Origin: an uncultured Cellulophaga sp.
GTDB lineage: Bacteria > Bacteroidota > Bacteroidia > Flavobacteriales > Flavobacteriaceae
Direction: 5' to 3'
Length of the DNA: 64,000 nucleotides
Assembly (NCBI GenBank): GCA_947491225.1
Contig: CANLIE010000011.1
Span: 1-64,000, forward strand
Part shown: positions 26,578 through 36,259 of the stretch, one piece after another
Layout of the letters: each line of letters starts with the position of its first letter
How positions within the stretch are numbered: position 1 is the first letter of the stretch
The notes under the pieces: model-generated
Told to the model about the DNA's origin: nothing
Seen by the model: the letters and a program-made list of their open reading frames with translations, nothing else
Databases searched by the model: none
Made by a program: the position numbers and the translations under genes

Positions 26578-27258
26578 ATGGAAAATGTAGTTATATCTAA
26601 AGAGACCCTTAACTTTTTAGATAAATTAAAAAAGAATAACACAAGAGAATGGTTTTTAGAACATAAGGATGAATTTAAAACACAGGAAACTGAGTTTAAA
26701 AAATTTGTTGCAGCGTTAAACGAAAGATTAACTACACATGATGAAATTGAAAAATCAAAAGTATTTAGGATTTATAGAGATGTCCGTTTTTCTAAAGACA
26801 AGACACCATATAAATCTTACTTAGGTGCTTCTTATAAAAGAGCTGGAATGAAATTAAGAGGAGGCTATTATTTACAATTAGAACCAGAAAACAGTTTTAT
26901 AGCTACAGGTTTTTGGGAACCAAACAAAGAAGATCTTTTTAGAATTAGAAAAGAGTTAGAGATAGATGCATCTGAGTTTAGGGAAGTCATCTCTAACAAA
27001 AATTTTGTAAATATATGGGGAGATTTAGTTGGTGATGAACTAAAAAGAGCGCCAAAAGGTTTTAATGTTGAGCATAAGGACATAGATTTAATAAAGAAAA
27101 AACAGTATATCTTTATCCGTAAGTTTACAGATAAAGAGGTGTTGTCTTCTGATTTTTTAAATTGTGTAAATGAGTCGTTTAAATCTGTTCGCCCGTATTT
27201 TGATTTAATGAGCGATATTTTAACGACTAATTTAAACGGAGAATCTCTCTTAGACTAA
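26578..27258 (+). CDS. DUF2461 family protein
   Basis: Protein of 226 residues matching DUF2461/TIGR02453, with the starting motif FLDKLKKNNTREWFLEHKDEF, the RIYRDVRFSKDKTPYK core and GGYYLQLEPENSFIATG. It is cytoplasmic. No biochemical function is known for this widespread family. Its 3' end overlaps the convergent downstream gene by nine bases. Confidence 0.9.
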   Translation: MENVVISKETLNFLDKLKKNNTREWFLEHKDEFKTQETEFKKFVAALNERLTTHDEIEKSKVFRIYRDVRFSKDKTPYKSYLGASYKRAGMKLRGGYYLQLEPENSFIATGFWEPNKEDLFRIRKELEIDASEFREVISNKNFVNIWGDLVGDELKRAPKGFNVEHKDIDLIKKKQYIFIRKFTDKEVLSSDFLNCVNESFKSVRPYFDLMSDILTTNLNGESLLD

Positions 27259-27657
27259 GACTTCTTGTTCAAAAAATTGTAATTGACTTTTTAATCTTGT
27301 TATTACAATAGACATCATTCTTTTATTAAGAGAAGAAGAATTTTCTATGTATAATTCATATTCCTCAATAGTAAAATGACCTATAATTATTCCTTTAAGG
27401 GCATTTCTAAATTTAATATCCCTTTGGATTGAGGTTTCAATATAATCTAATCTTTTAGCTAAGGTTAGGTCATAAAATTTATTCTTATGTTTTTTTATAT
27501 AATTTTTAAAGACAAGTAATAATAGATCATTTTGTAGTTTAATTATAGGGCGTATTGTTTTGTTTTGAAAAAGTTCATCATTGCTAATTCCTTCAGCTAT
27601 TTTTAAAGATTTTATTTCTGGTCTTATTCTTAATAGTTCTATAGATCGTTGATTCAT
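27250..27657 (-). CDS. Conserved hypothetical protein (Bacteroidota family)
   Basis: Helical protein of 135 residues with no signal or membrane segment. It starts MNQRSIELLRIRPEIKS and contains SNDELFQNKTIRPIIKLQNDLLL and YIETSIQRDIKFRNALKG. I recognise this as a recurrent Flavobacteriaceae protein sometimes labelled glyoxalase in databases. The label is not supported, because no vicinal-oxygen-chelate motif is visible. Function unknown. Confidence 0.7.
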   Translation of the reverse strand: MNQRSIELLRIRPEIKSLKIAEGISNDELFQNKTIRPIIKLQNDLLLLVFKNYIKKHKNKFYDLTLAKRLDYIETSIQRDIKFRNALKGIIIGHFTIEEYELYIENSSSLNKRMMSIVITRLKSQLQFFEQEVLV

Positions 27658-27780
27658 AACAAGTGTTTTATTAAAGATACAATATCCTTAGTATTAAGTT
27701 TTTTATATACAAATTAGTTTTTAACTGTGTTATGAACATTTAGAATAGTATATTTAAAATATAATTTAAGAGATATACAT

Positions 27781-28677
27781 ATGAAGTTTGGAAAAGTAGA
27801 CCATCCTGAACTAGTAGATTTTAGTATGCCTAAAGATCATCCAGACACAGCTACTGTACTGGCTAGTGCTAAAAGTGATGAGCCTGTTAATGTTTTTGTT
27901 GGTTGTGCAAAATGGAATAGACAAGACTTGAAGAATTTTTACCCTAGAGGAACAAAAGATGAATTGGTTTATTATTCTTCACAGTTTAATTCAATTGAGC
28001 TTAATGCTACTTTCTATAGAATTTTTTCAGCAGAACAATATGAAAAATGGTATGACAAAACTCCTAAAGGATTTAAATTTTTTCCAAAAATAAACAATGA
28101 AATAAGTCATTTAAGAAGGTTAAATGATACTATATACCCAACCATAGATAGGTATCTAGAGGTTACTTCCAACTTAAAAGAAAAATTAGGAACCATTTTT
28201 TTACAAATGCACAATAACTTTGACCCCAAAAACTGGGAAAGAGTAGTTAATTTTGTTGAATATTGGCCAAAAGAGTTTCCATTGGCGATGGAGTTTAGGC
28301 ATACAGAATGGTTTACTAATAAGACTGTAGCTCAGGAACTATATTATTTACTGCAAGAAAACAATATAGCCAATACATTAGTAGATACTGCCGGCAGAAG
28401 AGACTTAATGCATATGCGTTTAACCAATAATGAAGCTTTTGTGCGTTACGTAGGTGCCAATCATGAAAGTGATTATAGTAGATTGGAAGATTGGGTAGAT
28501 AAATTAGACTCATGGAGAAAAATGGGACTAAAAAACATACATTTTTTTGTACATCAAAATATGGAATTAGAATCTCCATTGTTATCTGCTAGTTTTATTA
28601 AAAGATTAAATGAAAGAATGAACTGTAATTTAAATATTCCTAAAACCTTGTTAGATAATAGCCAGACATTATTTTAA
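27781..28677 (+). CDS. DUF72 family TIM-barrel protein
   Basis: Protein of 298 residues matching DUF72 (YecE-like). It has VFVGCAKWNRQDLKNFYP, the YYSSQFNSIELNATFY core, FKFFPKINNEISH and the LAMEFRHTEWF strand. The family adopts a TIM-barrel fold; its activity is not established. It lies 30 bases before a thioesterase gene that has its own promoter-like box. Confidence 0.9.
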   Translation: MKFGKVDHPELVDFSMPKDHPDTATVLASAKSDEPVNVFVGCAKWNRQDLKNFYPRGTKDELVYYSSQFNSIELNATFYRIFSAEQYEKWYDKTPKGFKFFPKINNEISHLRRLNDTIYPTIDRYLEVTSNLKEKLGTIFLQMHNNFDPKNWERVVNFVEYWPKEFPLAMEFRHTEWFTNKTVAQELYYLLQENNIANTLVDTAGRRDLMHMRLTNNEAFVRYVGANHESDYSRLEDWVDKLDSWRKMGLKNIHFFVHQNMELESPLLSASFIKRLNERMNCNLNIPKTLLDNSQTLF

Positions 28678-28681
28678 TTTA

Positions 28682-28689
28682 TAGTTTTG
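28682..28689 (+). promoter_or_regulatory. Candidate thioesterase promoter -7 box
   Basis: TAGTTTTG fits TAnnTTTG and lies 18 bases upstream of the thioesterase ATG. Confidence 0.4.
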
Positions 28690-28707
28690 TAAACTAAACC
28701 ATAATTT

Positions 28708-29097
28708 ATGAGATTTCATACAAGAAAATGGGTAAAACCAGGAGATTTAAATGCTAATGAAACACTTTTTGGTGGAGCGGTATTGGCTTGGGTAGATGAG
28801 GAAGCTGCTTTATATACAATTATTCAGTTAGAGAATAAAAAAGTGGTTACAAAGTATATGTCTGAGATTAATTTTATGAGTTCAGCCAAAGAGGGTGATA
28901 TTGTTGAAATTGGTATTGAAGTAGTAAAGTTTGGAGTATCTTCTTTAACATTGAACTGTGAGGTTCGTAATAAAATGACAAGAGAAACTATTTTAACGGT
29001 AGATAATATAATTATGGTAAACCTTGGTGATGATGGCAAACCAAAACCACACGGTAAAACTAAGATTGAGTTTGTAAAGGATAGATTGGAAGAGTAG
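28708..29097 (+). CDS. Acyl-CoA thioesterase, hotdog fold
   Basis: Protein of 129 residues with the hotdog pattern of YciA/BFIT-type acyl-CoA thioesterases: LNANETLFGGAVLAWVDEEAAL at the central helix, then VTKYMSEINFMSSAKEGDIVEI. The catalytic Asp/Asn layout of the N-A-N-xxLFGG-xxLxWxD type is present. It would hydrolyse acyl-CoA in the cytoplasm; the chain preference is unknown. Confidence 0.88.
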   Translation: MRFHTRKWVKPGDLNANETLFGGAVLAWVDEEAALYTIIQLENKKVVTKYMSEINFMSSAKEGDIVEIGIEVVKFGVSSLTLNCEVRNKMTRETILTVDNIIMVNLGDDGKPKPHGKTKIEFVKDRLEE

Positions 29098-29127
29098 AGT
29101 AACACTAATTTTTAAATAAAATAAAAG

Positions 29128-29163
29128 ACCCCTTGAGACATATTTATAATCAAGGGGTTTTAT
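29128..29163. terminator. Bidirectional terminator
   Basis: A 9-bp stem ACCCCTTGA/TCAAGGGGT with a 13-base loop and T/A tails on both sides lies between the convergent thioesterase and dipeptidase genes. Confidence 0.85.
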
Positions 29164-29166
29164 AAT

Positions 29167-30456
29167 TTAACTATTTGATAGTCTTTTAGATACTGCTTGT
29201 ACTTCATCTAAAACACGAAGTAAATTTCCACTCCATAATTTTTCAATTTCTTCTTCTGTGTAACCTCTTTTTACTAATTCTAAAGTTACATTAAAGGTTT
29301 CAGAAGCATCTGACCAACCTTCAATTCCACCACCACCGTCAAAATCTGAACTAATACCAACGTGCTCTAAACCAATTAAATTTACTATATAATCTATATG
29401 ATCTACAAAATCAGATACATCAACAGGCTTAGGGGCTCCTTTTTGTTTGGTAGCAACTGTTTCTGCTATTTTAATAACTTTAGGGTAATTATCATAAAAA
29501 GCTTCTCTTTCTTTATCAGTAAGTGATTTTATTTCAGAACGTTCATACCAATTAATTTGTAAAGAATCTGCTACTTTTTTATATACGGTTTTCATATAGG
29601 TACCCCAAGCATCATTCTTTTGGGTGTTTAGATAAGATTTAAATGCTACAGTTTGTACTACACCACCATTTTTTTTGAGTAATAATAATTGTTCATCATC
29701 TAAATTTCTACTATGATTACAAAGTGCTCTAGCGGAGGAATGTGAGGCTATTATTGGGGCTTTACTTAAAGCAACCATTTGTTTCATTGATTCACTAGAA
29801 GGGTGAGAAACATCTATCATTATACCCAACCTGTTCATTTCTGCAACAGCTTTTTTTCCTAATTCACTTAAACCATTATGTAGCCATATACTGTCTTTTT
29901 CACCTGTATTAGAATCACAAAACTGGCTATGACCATTATGAGATAATGAAATGTAACGTGCTCCAAGTTTATGGTATTTTTCAAAATTAGATAAATCTTC
30001 TCCCATAGGATAAGCATTTTCAACACCTATCATTGCCACTTTTTTACCAGATTTATCAATTCGTCTAACATCATCAGAATTTAAGGCAAGTTCTATTTGT
30101 TCTGGTGCAATTTCTTTACACAATTTATGTATGGCATTAAATTTTGCCATCGCATTTTCTTCTGCTTTTATATAACCTTCTGGAGTTAATTCTCCTTGTC
30201 CTGTATACACTATTAACCAAGAAACATCTAAATCTCCAGTTACCATTTTTGGTATATTTACTTGGGTATCTAGTCTTTGCGTATAATTAATACTGTCCGT
30301 AAAATTTTTTACATTAAAATCATTATGCGTGTCCAGCGTAATTATTTTTTTATGAATCCGCATTGCTTTTTCTTCAACACTTTCTTCTTTTTTTTTCTCT
30401 TTTTCAGCACAGCTTAAAATAGATAAGAGGCTAATAAATACAACTATTTGTTTCAT
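29167..30456 (-). CDS. Membrane dipeptidase (peptidase M19) lipoprotein
   Basis: I start it at MKQIVVFISLLSILSC, which gives a clean SPII signal with C16; an upstream in-frame Met adds 11 unlikely residues. The mature part is an M19 (renal dipeptidase-like) TIM barrel with zinc ligands in LDTHNDFNV, the bridging-Glu segment, SHNGHSQFCD, VSHPSSESM, ASHSSARALCNHSRN and ISSDFDGGGG. It would cleave dipeptides in the periplasm or on the cell surface. It diverges from the polysaccharide operon, and an inverted repeat lies 33 bases upstream of its start. Confidence 0.92.
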   Translation of the reverse strand: MKQIVVFISLLSILSCAEKEKKKEESVEEKAMRIHKKIITLDTHNDFNVKNFTDSINYTQRLDTQVNIPKMVTGDLDVSWLIVYTGQGELTPEGYIKAEENAMAKFNAIHKLCKEIAPEQIELALNSDDVRRIDKSGKKVAMIGVENAYPMGEDLSNFEKYHKLGARYISLSHNGHSQFCDSNTGEKDSIWLHNGLSELGKKAVAEMNRLGIMIDVSHPSSESMKQMVALSKAPIIASHSSARALCNHSRNLDDEQLLLLKKNGGVVQTVAFKSYLNTQKNDAWGTYMKTVYKKVADSLQINWYERSEIKSLTDKEREAFYDNYPKVIKIAETVATKQKGAPKPVDVSDFVDHIDYIVNLIGLEHVGISSDFDGGGGIEGWSDASETFNVTLELVKRGYTEEEIEKLWSGNLLRVLDEVQAVSKRLSNS

Positions 30457-30488
30457 ACTATTAAAGTTTATACTTACAAATAAAGCCA

Positions 30489-30508
30489 TTTCACAACAAA
30501 AAGTGAAA
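30489..30508. promoter_or_regulatory. Inverted repeat TTTCAC-N8-GTGAAA
   Basis: A perfect 6-bp inverted repeat sits in the divergent region between the dipeptidase and the hybrid-sensor operon. The form is that of a dimeric regulator's operator. No regulator is identified. Confidence 0.35.
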
Positions 30509-30615
30509 CATATAGAACATTTAATTGTGTGTACTTCTTAAATTAATGAGATTTACATAAGTGTGAACCAGTGTTTTACATAAAGTAAAAAACTAATAAT
30601 TAAAATACTCTCTCA

Positions 30616-32364
30616 TTGAAACTAGAAAATTTACATTCTACAATATCTGTTTTGCAAGAAAAGCTTAATGCATATTCTTTTGATGAACTATCAACAGAAG
30701 AAGCTTGTTTGCTTCAAGATTCTTTAAATAATTTTAAAAATTTACTTGAGCTTTCTACATCAAAACAATATTTATTTATTGGGGATACAAAAGAACCAGA
30801 TTTTAATAAGGAATTAAAAAATGTAAATCCCAAAGGATTATTTAAACAAACATTTCTTCATAATTTGGGAGGAGAAGATCAATTGCTGGTAGCAAAAGCT
30901 AGCAATGAAATTAAAACGCCACTTAACGGTATATTAGGCTTTGTAGATAAATTATTAGAAAGTGATTTAAATGAATCACAAATTAACCTTGTTAAGGCAA
31001 TTCAAGATACTTCATATACTATGCTAGAAGTTTCACAAGATATTTTAGAATATTCTAAGTTAGGTGCAGGTTTAGAAAAGAATGAAAACATTCCAATAAA
31101 ATTTTATAGTGCAATACGTGATGTGCTATTTTTATGTAACACGTTAATACTTAACAAAGATTTAAAACTAGAAGTAGAGTTAGACCCCAATATTCCAAAA
31201 AACCTATTGGGAGATCCATCTAAACTATCACAGATATTACTCAACCTGTTAGGCAGTGCTATTCAAAATACTAAAGAAGGTGAAATTTTATTGAAAGTAA
31301 TAATTAAAGAAGAATATCAAGATAACTTGCTTTTAGAATTTGAAGTATGTGATACTAGTGAAGGAATAGAAGATACAAGTTTAAAAAATGTTTTTGATCT
31401 CTATAAACAAAAAGACGAATTAAACTCTGGCTTAGGTTTAAGTATGGTAAAACAAATGGTTGAAACTCTAGGCGGAGAAATATATGTATCTAGTAGAATG
31501 GGTGTTGGTACGGTATTTACTTTTACAGTACCTTTTAAAGTAACAAAAAAAAAATTGATGGAGTTAGAAAAAATATCAATAAAAGGTATGCAAATATTGA
31601 TTTTTGAAGATAATAAACTAAATCAAAAAATCATTGATTATAAATTGCAAAAATGGAAGTGCAAAACATTTATTACAGATGATTTTGAAAAAGGGATGAA
31701 AATTTTAAAGAATAATACAATAGATATTATTCTAATGGATTTAAGAATGCCAAATAAAAATGGTGATGAAATAGCAAATCATATACGCAATCATAATGAC
31801 AAAAGGTTACAAAACATACCAATAATAGCTATTACAGCTGATTATGATATTAAAAATAATATAGAATTTAATACTAATGATTTTAATGATTTTTTATTAA
31901 AACCTTACAGTTCTGATGAGTTATATAAAAAACTTGTACAACAACAATCTCTAAAGAAAAAGAATATGGAAACAATACCTAGTAATCATATAAATGAGCA
32001 AGGAGGCATCTCAAAAATAGATCTTACACCCGTATTAAGTGAATGCATGGGAGATGTAGATTTATTAGAAGAGTTAATTAAGTTGTTTAAAAACAATTCG
32101 TTAGAATTTATAGGTAAAGCAATAGTGCATATAAAGAATGAAGATTATGAGTCATTAAAATTTTGCACACATAAAATAAAAGCAGGTTTAAAGATGATGA
32201 AGACAGACGCACTGCTTAATAATGTATTACAAATTGAAAATGTAATAAAAGAAGAAGTTGATGTTAAACATTTAAATTTTCTATACAAGTGTTTTATTGA
32301 AGATTACCCTATAGTTGAAGAACAGTTAGATTTAGAAATTAAAAGACTAAAAGAAGAAAGGTAG
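30616..32364 (+). CDS. Hybrid sensor protein with degenerate kinase core, receiver and HPt
   Basis: Soluble protein of 582 residues beginning at a TTG. The order is N-terminal helices (1-85), HisKA-like (88-155), HATPase_c-like (195-310), receiver (322-442) and HPt (465-560). The phospho-acceptor His of HisKA is replaced by Asn (ASN97-EIKTPLNG, where kinases have HEIRTPLNG). The N-box Asn is Ser (NLLGS214AIQNT), while the G2 box GLGLS remains. By contrast the receiver keeps D375 and K429, and the HPt keeps H519 (CTH519KIKAG). It probably cannot autophosphorylate but can still carry phosphate in a relay, perhaps regulated by its dead kinase core. It is the first gene of the polysaccharide operon, eight bases before a lone receiver. 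Confidence 0.88.
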   Translation: MKLENLHSTISVLQEKLNAYSFDELSTEEACLLQDSLNNFKNLLELSTSKQYLFIGDTKEPDFNKELKNVNPKGLFKQTFLHNLGGEDQLLVAKASNEIKTPLNGILGFVDKLLESDLNESQINLVKAIQDTSYTMLEVSQDILEYSKLGAGLEKNENIPIKFYSAIRDVLFLCNTLILNKDLKLEVELDPNIPKNLLGDPSKLSQILLNLLGSAIQNTKEGEILLKVIIKEEYQDNLLLEFEVCDTSEGIEDTSLKNVFDLYKQKDELNSGLGLSMVKQMVETLGGEIYVSSRMGVGTVFTFTVPFKVTKKKLMELEKISIKGMQILIFEDNKLNQKIIDYKLQKWKCKTFITDDFEKGMKILKNNTIDIILMDLRMPNKNGDEIANHIRNHNDKRLQNIPIIAITADYDIKNNIEFNTNDFNDFLLKPYSSDELYKKLVQQQSLKKKNMETIPSNHINEQGGISKIDLTPVLSECMGDVDLLEELIKLFKNNSLEFIGKAIVHIKNEDYESLKFCTHKIKAGLKMMKTDALLNNVLQIENVIKEEVDVKHLNFLYKCFIEDYPIVEEQLDLEIKRLKEER

Positions 32365-32372
32365 GATAGTGT

Positions 32373-32747
32373 ATGGTAAAAAAAAGATTATTATTAGCAG
32401 AGGATGATGAATTACTATCTTCTTTATTAAAATTTAGATTAAAAAAAAGTGGTTATGATGTTGATTTGGTGGTAAATGGTAAAGAAGTAAAAGAATATTT
32501 AAATGCTAATAATTTGCCAGACATAATAGTAAGCGATATTATGATGCCGTATATGTCTGGTATAGAGCTTATAGATTATGTTAGAAATCAACTTAACTCT
32601 AAACTTCCAATTATAATAATATCATCAGCAGGAAACGAAGAGAACGTTTTAAGTGCTTTTGAAATGGGGGCTAATGATTTTTTATCAAAACCCGTTAGTC
32701 CATCAGAATTGTTAATAAGGGTAGCTAGGGAATTAAACAAAGTTTAA
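32373..32747 (+). CDS. Stand-alone receiver-domain protein
   Basis: CheY-like protein of 124 residues with acidic ED-D pocket (AEDDELL), phospho-acceptor Asp in IIVSDIMMPYMSG, Ser/Thr in IIISSAGNEENV and Lys in FLSKPVSPSE. There is no output domain, so it must act through protein contact. Likely partners are the upstream HPt protein (phosphate donor) and the downstream membrane proteins. The spacing of 8-9 bases on each side puts it firmly in the operon. Confidence 0.9.
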   Translation: MVKKRLLLAEDDELLSSLLKFRLKKSGYDVDLVVNGKEVKEYLNANNLPDIIVSDIMMPYMSGIELIDYVRNQLNSKLPIIIISSAGNEENVLSAFEMGANDFLSKPVSPSELLIRVARELNKV

Positions 32748-32756
32748 AAAACTATA

Positions 32757-34808
32757 ATGATTAACACTAACAATATTTATTTAAATATAGCTCCAAATGT
32801 TGGTGTAGATTTGTTATGGTGGTTAACCTCTCTTTTTGCTGTTATTGGTATAGTTTATATACTAACTACCTTTTACACAAAAAGTAGCCTAATGCTTGGT
32901 ATTAAAAGGAAAAAGATAAAAAAGAGAGAATTAGGGCCTATTGTAAGTGAATTTTTGTTTTTTGATGAAAATACAGCTACTCTAGAAGATAAAAACACCT
33001 ATATAAGTCTTAAAATACAAATTAGACAACTGCTAAAGAATAAAAGAGATAGAAAGGTTTTAGCAGAAGTTCTAGTAGAATTAAGTCAAGATTTATCAGG
33101 AGAAACCTTACGGTCATTACATAGTTTGTATAAAAATCTAGGTTTAGAAAAAGATGCACTTATAAAGCTAAAAAGTTGGAAATGGTATACTATTTCTCAA
33201 GGAATTTTAGAGTTAACACAAATGAAGGTTACTGATTCTTATAACCAAATCACCAAATTTGTTAATGATAGAAGAGGGGTTATACATAAACAATCTGTAA
33301 TAGCCATTGTATCTCTAAAAGATGAAGGAATAAATTATTTTTTAGACACAACACAGCATAAAATTTCTGAATGGCAACAATTAAAATTATTAGAAATTCT
33401 TCAGAATAAAAAAGATTTTAATCCTCCAAGATTTAAAAATTGGTTATTTTCTAAAAACACAGATACCGTATTATTTGCTTTAAGGTTACTAAAGTACTAT
33501 GACCAAAATGACGGTAATGAAGCAATTATTCAGCTAATAAGGCATAAGAATAGCTTAATTAGACTAGAAGCTATACAATGTGTTGGTGAATTTTTCTTGG
33601 TAGAAGCAAGAGAAACACTTAAAAATGTATTTTGGGTTAGTAATAACGACTGTAAATTACTGATAATAGAAGTAATAGAAACTCTTGGATTTAAGGAAGA
33701 TGTGGCATTTTTAAAACTAATAGAAGATAGTAAACAGGTGTTTGCAGTTAAAAATAAGGCGTATGCAGCAATTAATGGTTTAATGCCAGAAAATCATTTA
33801 AAACTAGATGGACTAGAAGAAATTTCTTCTGATTATCTAGATTCTTTAATTAATACAAAAGAATTAAAAGAAAAAGAAGCGTCATTCTTAGAAGAAAAAA
33901 TAAGTGAAGAAAAGCAGAATAATAATACAATTGAAGAAGTAGAGAATATAAAAACTGTTAAAGAACCAGAAGATAAAAAAGAAGAAAATATTAATCTTGA
34001 ATTTACCATTGAAGATATAGAAGAAGATACGGTCAAAGAAATAGCTCCAATAGATGATGAAAAACACATAGAATTTATAAAGTTCTTAGATTCTAAAAAC
34101 GAAGAATTTTCAAGTGAAATATATGATGAGTTATATTTTAAGCAAGATAAAGACAAGAAGTTAGAACTACTAGAAAAGATTGAAGATACAGGAACTAGTT
34201 ATGAAATTTCTTTATTGGAGAATATTATAAAAAAAGAAACCAATGAGCAGTTAAAAGAAAAAGCGGAATTTATATTAAATAGAATTAGTAAAAATCAAGA
34301 AGATATTATAGAAGAAGTAGATCCAAAAATCATTTTTTTACCTGAACAGACTGTATTTAAGAATTTGTATGAAAATTGTGATACAGAGGCTAAGCTAATA
34401 TTATTAGAAGAAATTTCAATGCTGGGAGATAGAAAAGAACTCAACTTTGTAATAGAGGAGTTAAAATCATCTGAGCACATCATCAGGCAAAAAGCAGCCA
34501 AAGTAAAACTAATTTTAGAAAAGCGTATAGAAAACGAATCCATAGAGGAAGTAGAAGCTATTATTGAAAATGATACTCTAGTATTACCAAAGCTAGAAGA
34601 TGTTGAATTTAATATTAATATGGATTTAGATTCTACTACAACTGATAAAGCAGTGGAGCCAGTTCTAGAATGTGATGAAAATAAATTAATGCCATTAGAG
34701 TATTGTTTTTTAATGGAAGAGCTAGAAATTAAACCTCAAAAGCCATTTAGTCTTTTTAATATAGACTTTGAGTTGTCTGATGAATTTTACACAGACCAAT
34801 ACAATTAA
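32757..34808 (+). CDS. Membrane-anchored HEAT-repeat protein
   Basis: Protein of 683 residues with one N-terminal transmembrane segment (about 18-42). Helical HEAT-like repeats follow (HKNSLIRLEAIQCVGEF, LLIIEVIETLGFKED) to about residue 360. A highly charged Glu/Lys linker (about 370-430) and a second HEAT-like block follow, then an acidic C-terminus. HEAT repeats serve as protein-binding scaffolds. Its place between the receiver and a membrane glycosyltransferase suggests it passes the signal to, or assembles, the synthase complex. This is inference; no enzymatic motif is visible. Confidence 0.78.
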   Translation: MINTNNIYLNIAPNVGVDLLWWLTSLFAVIGIVYILTTFYTKSSLMLGIKRKKIKKRELGPIVSEFLFFDENTATLEDKNTYISLKIQIRQLLKNKRDRKVLAEVLVELSQDLSGETLRSLHSLYKNLGLEKDALIKLKSWKWYTISQGILELTQMKVTDSYNQITKFVNDRRGVIHKQSVIAIVSLKDEGINYFLDTTQHKISEWQQLKLLEILQNKKDFNPPRFKNWLFSKNTDTVLFALRLLKYYDQNDGNEAIIQLIRHKNSLIRLEAIQCVGEFFLVEARETLKNVFWVSNNDCKLLIIEVIETLGFKEDVAFLKLIEDSKQVFAVKNKAYAAINGLMPENHLKLDGLEEISSDYLDSLINTKELKEKEASFLEEKISEEKQNNNTIEEVENIKTVKEPEDKKEENINLEFTIEDIEEDTVKEIAPIDDEKHIEFIKFLDSKNEEFSSEIYDELYFKQDKDKKLELLEKIEDTGTSYEISLLENIIKKETNEQLKEKAEFILNRISKNQEDIIEEVDPKIIFLPEQTVFKNLYENCDTEAKLILLEEISMLGDRKELNFVIEELKSSEHIIRQKAAKVKLILEKRIENESIEEVEAIIENDTLVLPKLEDVEFNINMDLDSTTTDKAVEPVLECDENKLMPLEYCFLMEELEIKPQKPFSLFNIDFELSDEFYTDQYN

Positions 34809-34826
34809 AATAGTATTCACTAATTT

Positions 34827-36254
34827 ATGTTCGACAGTGATTTTTTTAATATCGTAGTAAACTACATAAACATTATATTTTTAATGTTTACCATTATCCT
34901 ATTTACAGGATATACGGTTATGGGATATTTGGCAACAAAGCACACGTTACATTATAGAAGAAAAAATAGTTTTGGTGATTTGTCAAAAGTAATGGCATCT
35001 CCATTAGCTCCTAGCATTACAATTATAGCTCCTGCCTATAATGAGGGAATGAACATTGTAGAAAATGTAAGGTCTTTATTATCATTAAATTACGTAGATT
35101 ATGAAGTAATGGTTGTTAATGATGGTAGTAAGGATGATACTTTAGAAAAAATGATTATTGCTTACGACTTGGTTAAAATAGAACAAAGGATAGATCCTAA
35201 TTGGAAATCTAAACCCATAAGAGGTATATATAAATCTAAACACAAGGCTTTTTCAAAGCTAACAGTAATAGATAAAGAAAATGGAGGAAAGTCTGATGCA
35301 CTAAATACTGGTATGCAACTTTCTAGTAATAGGTACGTTGGTTGCATAGATGTAGATTGTTTATTGCTACCTGAGGCTCTTTTACATGTAGTTAAATCGT
35401 TTTACCAAAGATCTGGAAAAAGAGTAATAGCTGTAGGTGGAGTTATTCGTGTAGCAAATTCATGTAAGATTGCAGGCGGAGAATTAGAAGAAGTTAGATT
35501 ACCAAAAAACTGGCTTGCTAAATTTCAGTTATTAGAATACACTAGGTCTTTTGTACTAGGTAGAATGGCTTGGGGTAGCATAGATAGCCTTTTAATAATA
35601 TCTGGTGCTTTTGGTTTTTTTGATAGAGAAATTGCAGTGGCAGCAGGAGGTTATGATACCAATACAGTTGGTGAAGATATGGAAATTGTATTTAGAATGC
35701 GTAGGTATATGCATGAAAAAAAATTACCATATACCGTAGAATATATTCCAGACCCTTTATGTTGGACAGAAGTGCCAGAAGAAATTAAAATATTTGTAAA
35801 TCAAAGAGATAGGTGGTCTAGGGGAAATTTAGAAACACTAACAAAACATAAAGATATGTTTTTTAACCCCAAATATGGTAGATTAGGTATGATAAGCTAT
35901 CCATATTGGTTTTTTTATGAATGGTTGGCTCCTTTATTAGAGTTTTTTGGATTTTTATCCATTCTATTGTTTTACTACTTAGGTATTTTAAACGTAAAAT
36001 TTTTTATGGCCATTACAGCAGCAGTATTTTCTTTTTCTGTAATGTTTTCTTTTTTTGCAATATTATGGGAAGTATATGCATATAATCAATACAAATCTAA
36101 AGATATTTTTATACTAATGATTTTTGCAATTATTGAACCTTTTATTTTTCACCCCTTAGTTACTTTTTCAGCTATAAGAGGCAATTATAAAAAGCTATTT
36201 AAGGTTAAATCTGGCTGGGGAACCATAACCCGTAAAGGTTTTAGTAAAGCATAA
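34827..36254 (+). CDS. Processive-type family 2 glycosyltransferase, membrane
   Basis: Inner-membrane GT2 of 475 residues. The N-terminal TM is at 8-34, followed by the GT-A domain with TIIAPAYNEG, VVNDGSKDDT (D99), a DxD (D175-V-D177), GED (282-284) and the QRDRW motif (326-330) that marks processive synthases such as PgaC, HasA and BcsA. Three or four C-terminal TM segments follow (about 370-390, 394-430, 440-455). It would polymerise a sugar on the cytoplasmic face and extrude the chain. The sugar cannot be inferred. The partner barrel gene lies two genes downstream. Confidence 0.9.
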   Translation: MFDSDFFNIVVNYINIIFLMFTIILFTGYTVMGYLATKHTLHYRRKNSFGDLSKVMASPLAPSITIIAPAYNEGMNIVENVRSLLSLNYVDYEVMVVNDGSKDDTLEKMIIAYDLVKIEQRIDPNWKSKPIRGIYKSKHKAFSKLTVIDKENGGKSDALNTGMQLSSNRYVGCIDVDCLLLPEALLHVVKSFYQRSGKRVIAVGGVIRVANSCKIAGGELEEVRLPKNWLAKFQLLEYTRSFVLGRMAWGSIDSLLIISGAFGFFDREIAVAAGGYDTNTVGEDMEIVFRMRRYMHEKKLPYTVEYIPDPLCWTEVPEEIKIFVNQRDRWSRGNLETLTKHKDMFFNPKYGRLGMISYPYWFFYEWLAPLLEFFGFLSILLFYYLGILNVKFFMAITAAVFSFSVMFSFFAILWEVYAYNQYKSKDIFILMIFAIIEPFIFHPLVTFSAIRGNYKKLFKVKSGWGTITRKGFSKA

Positions 36255-36259
36255 ATCTT

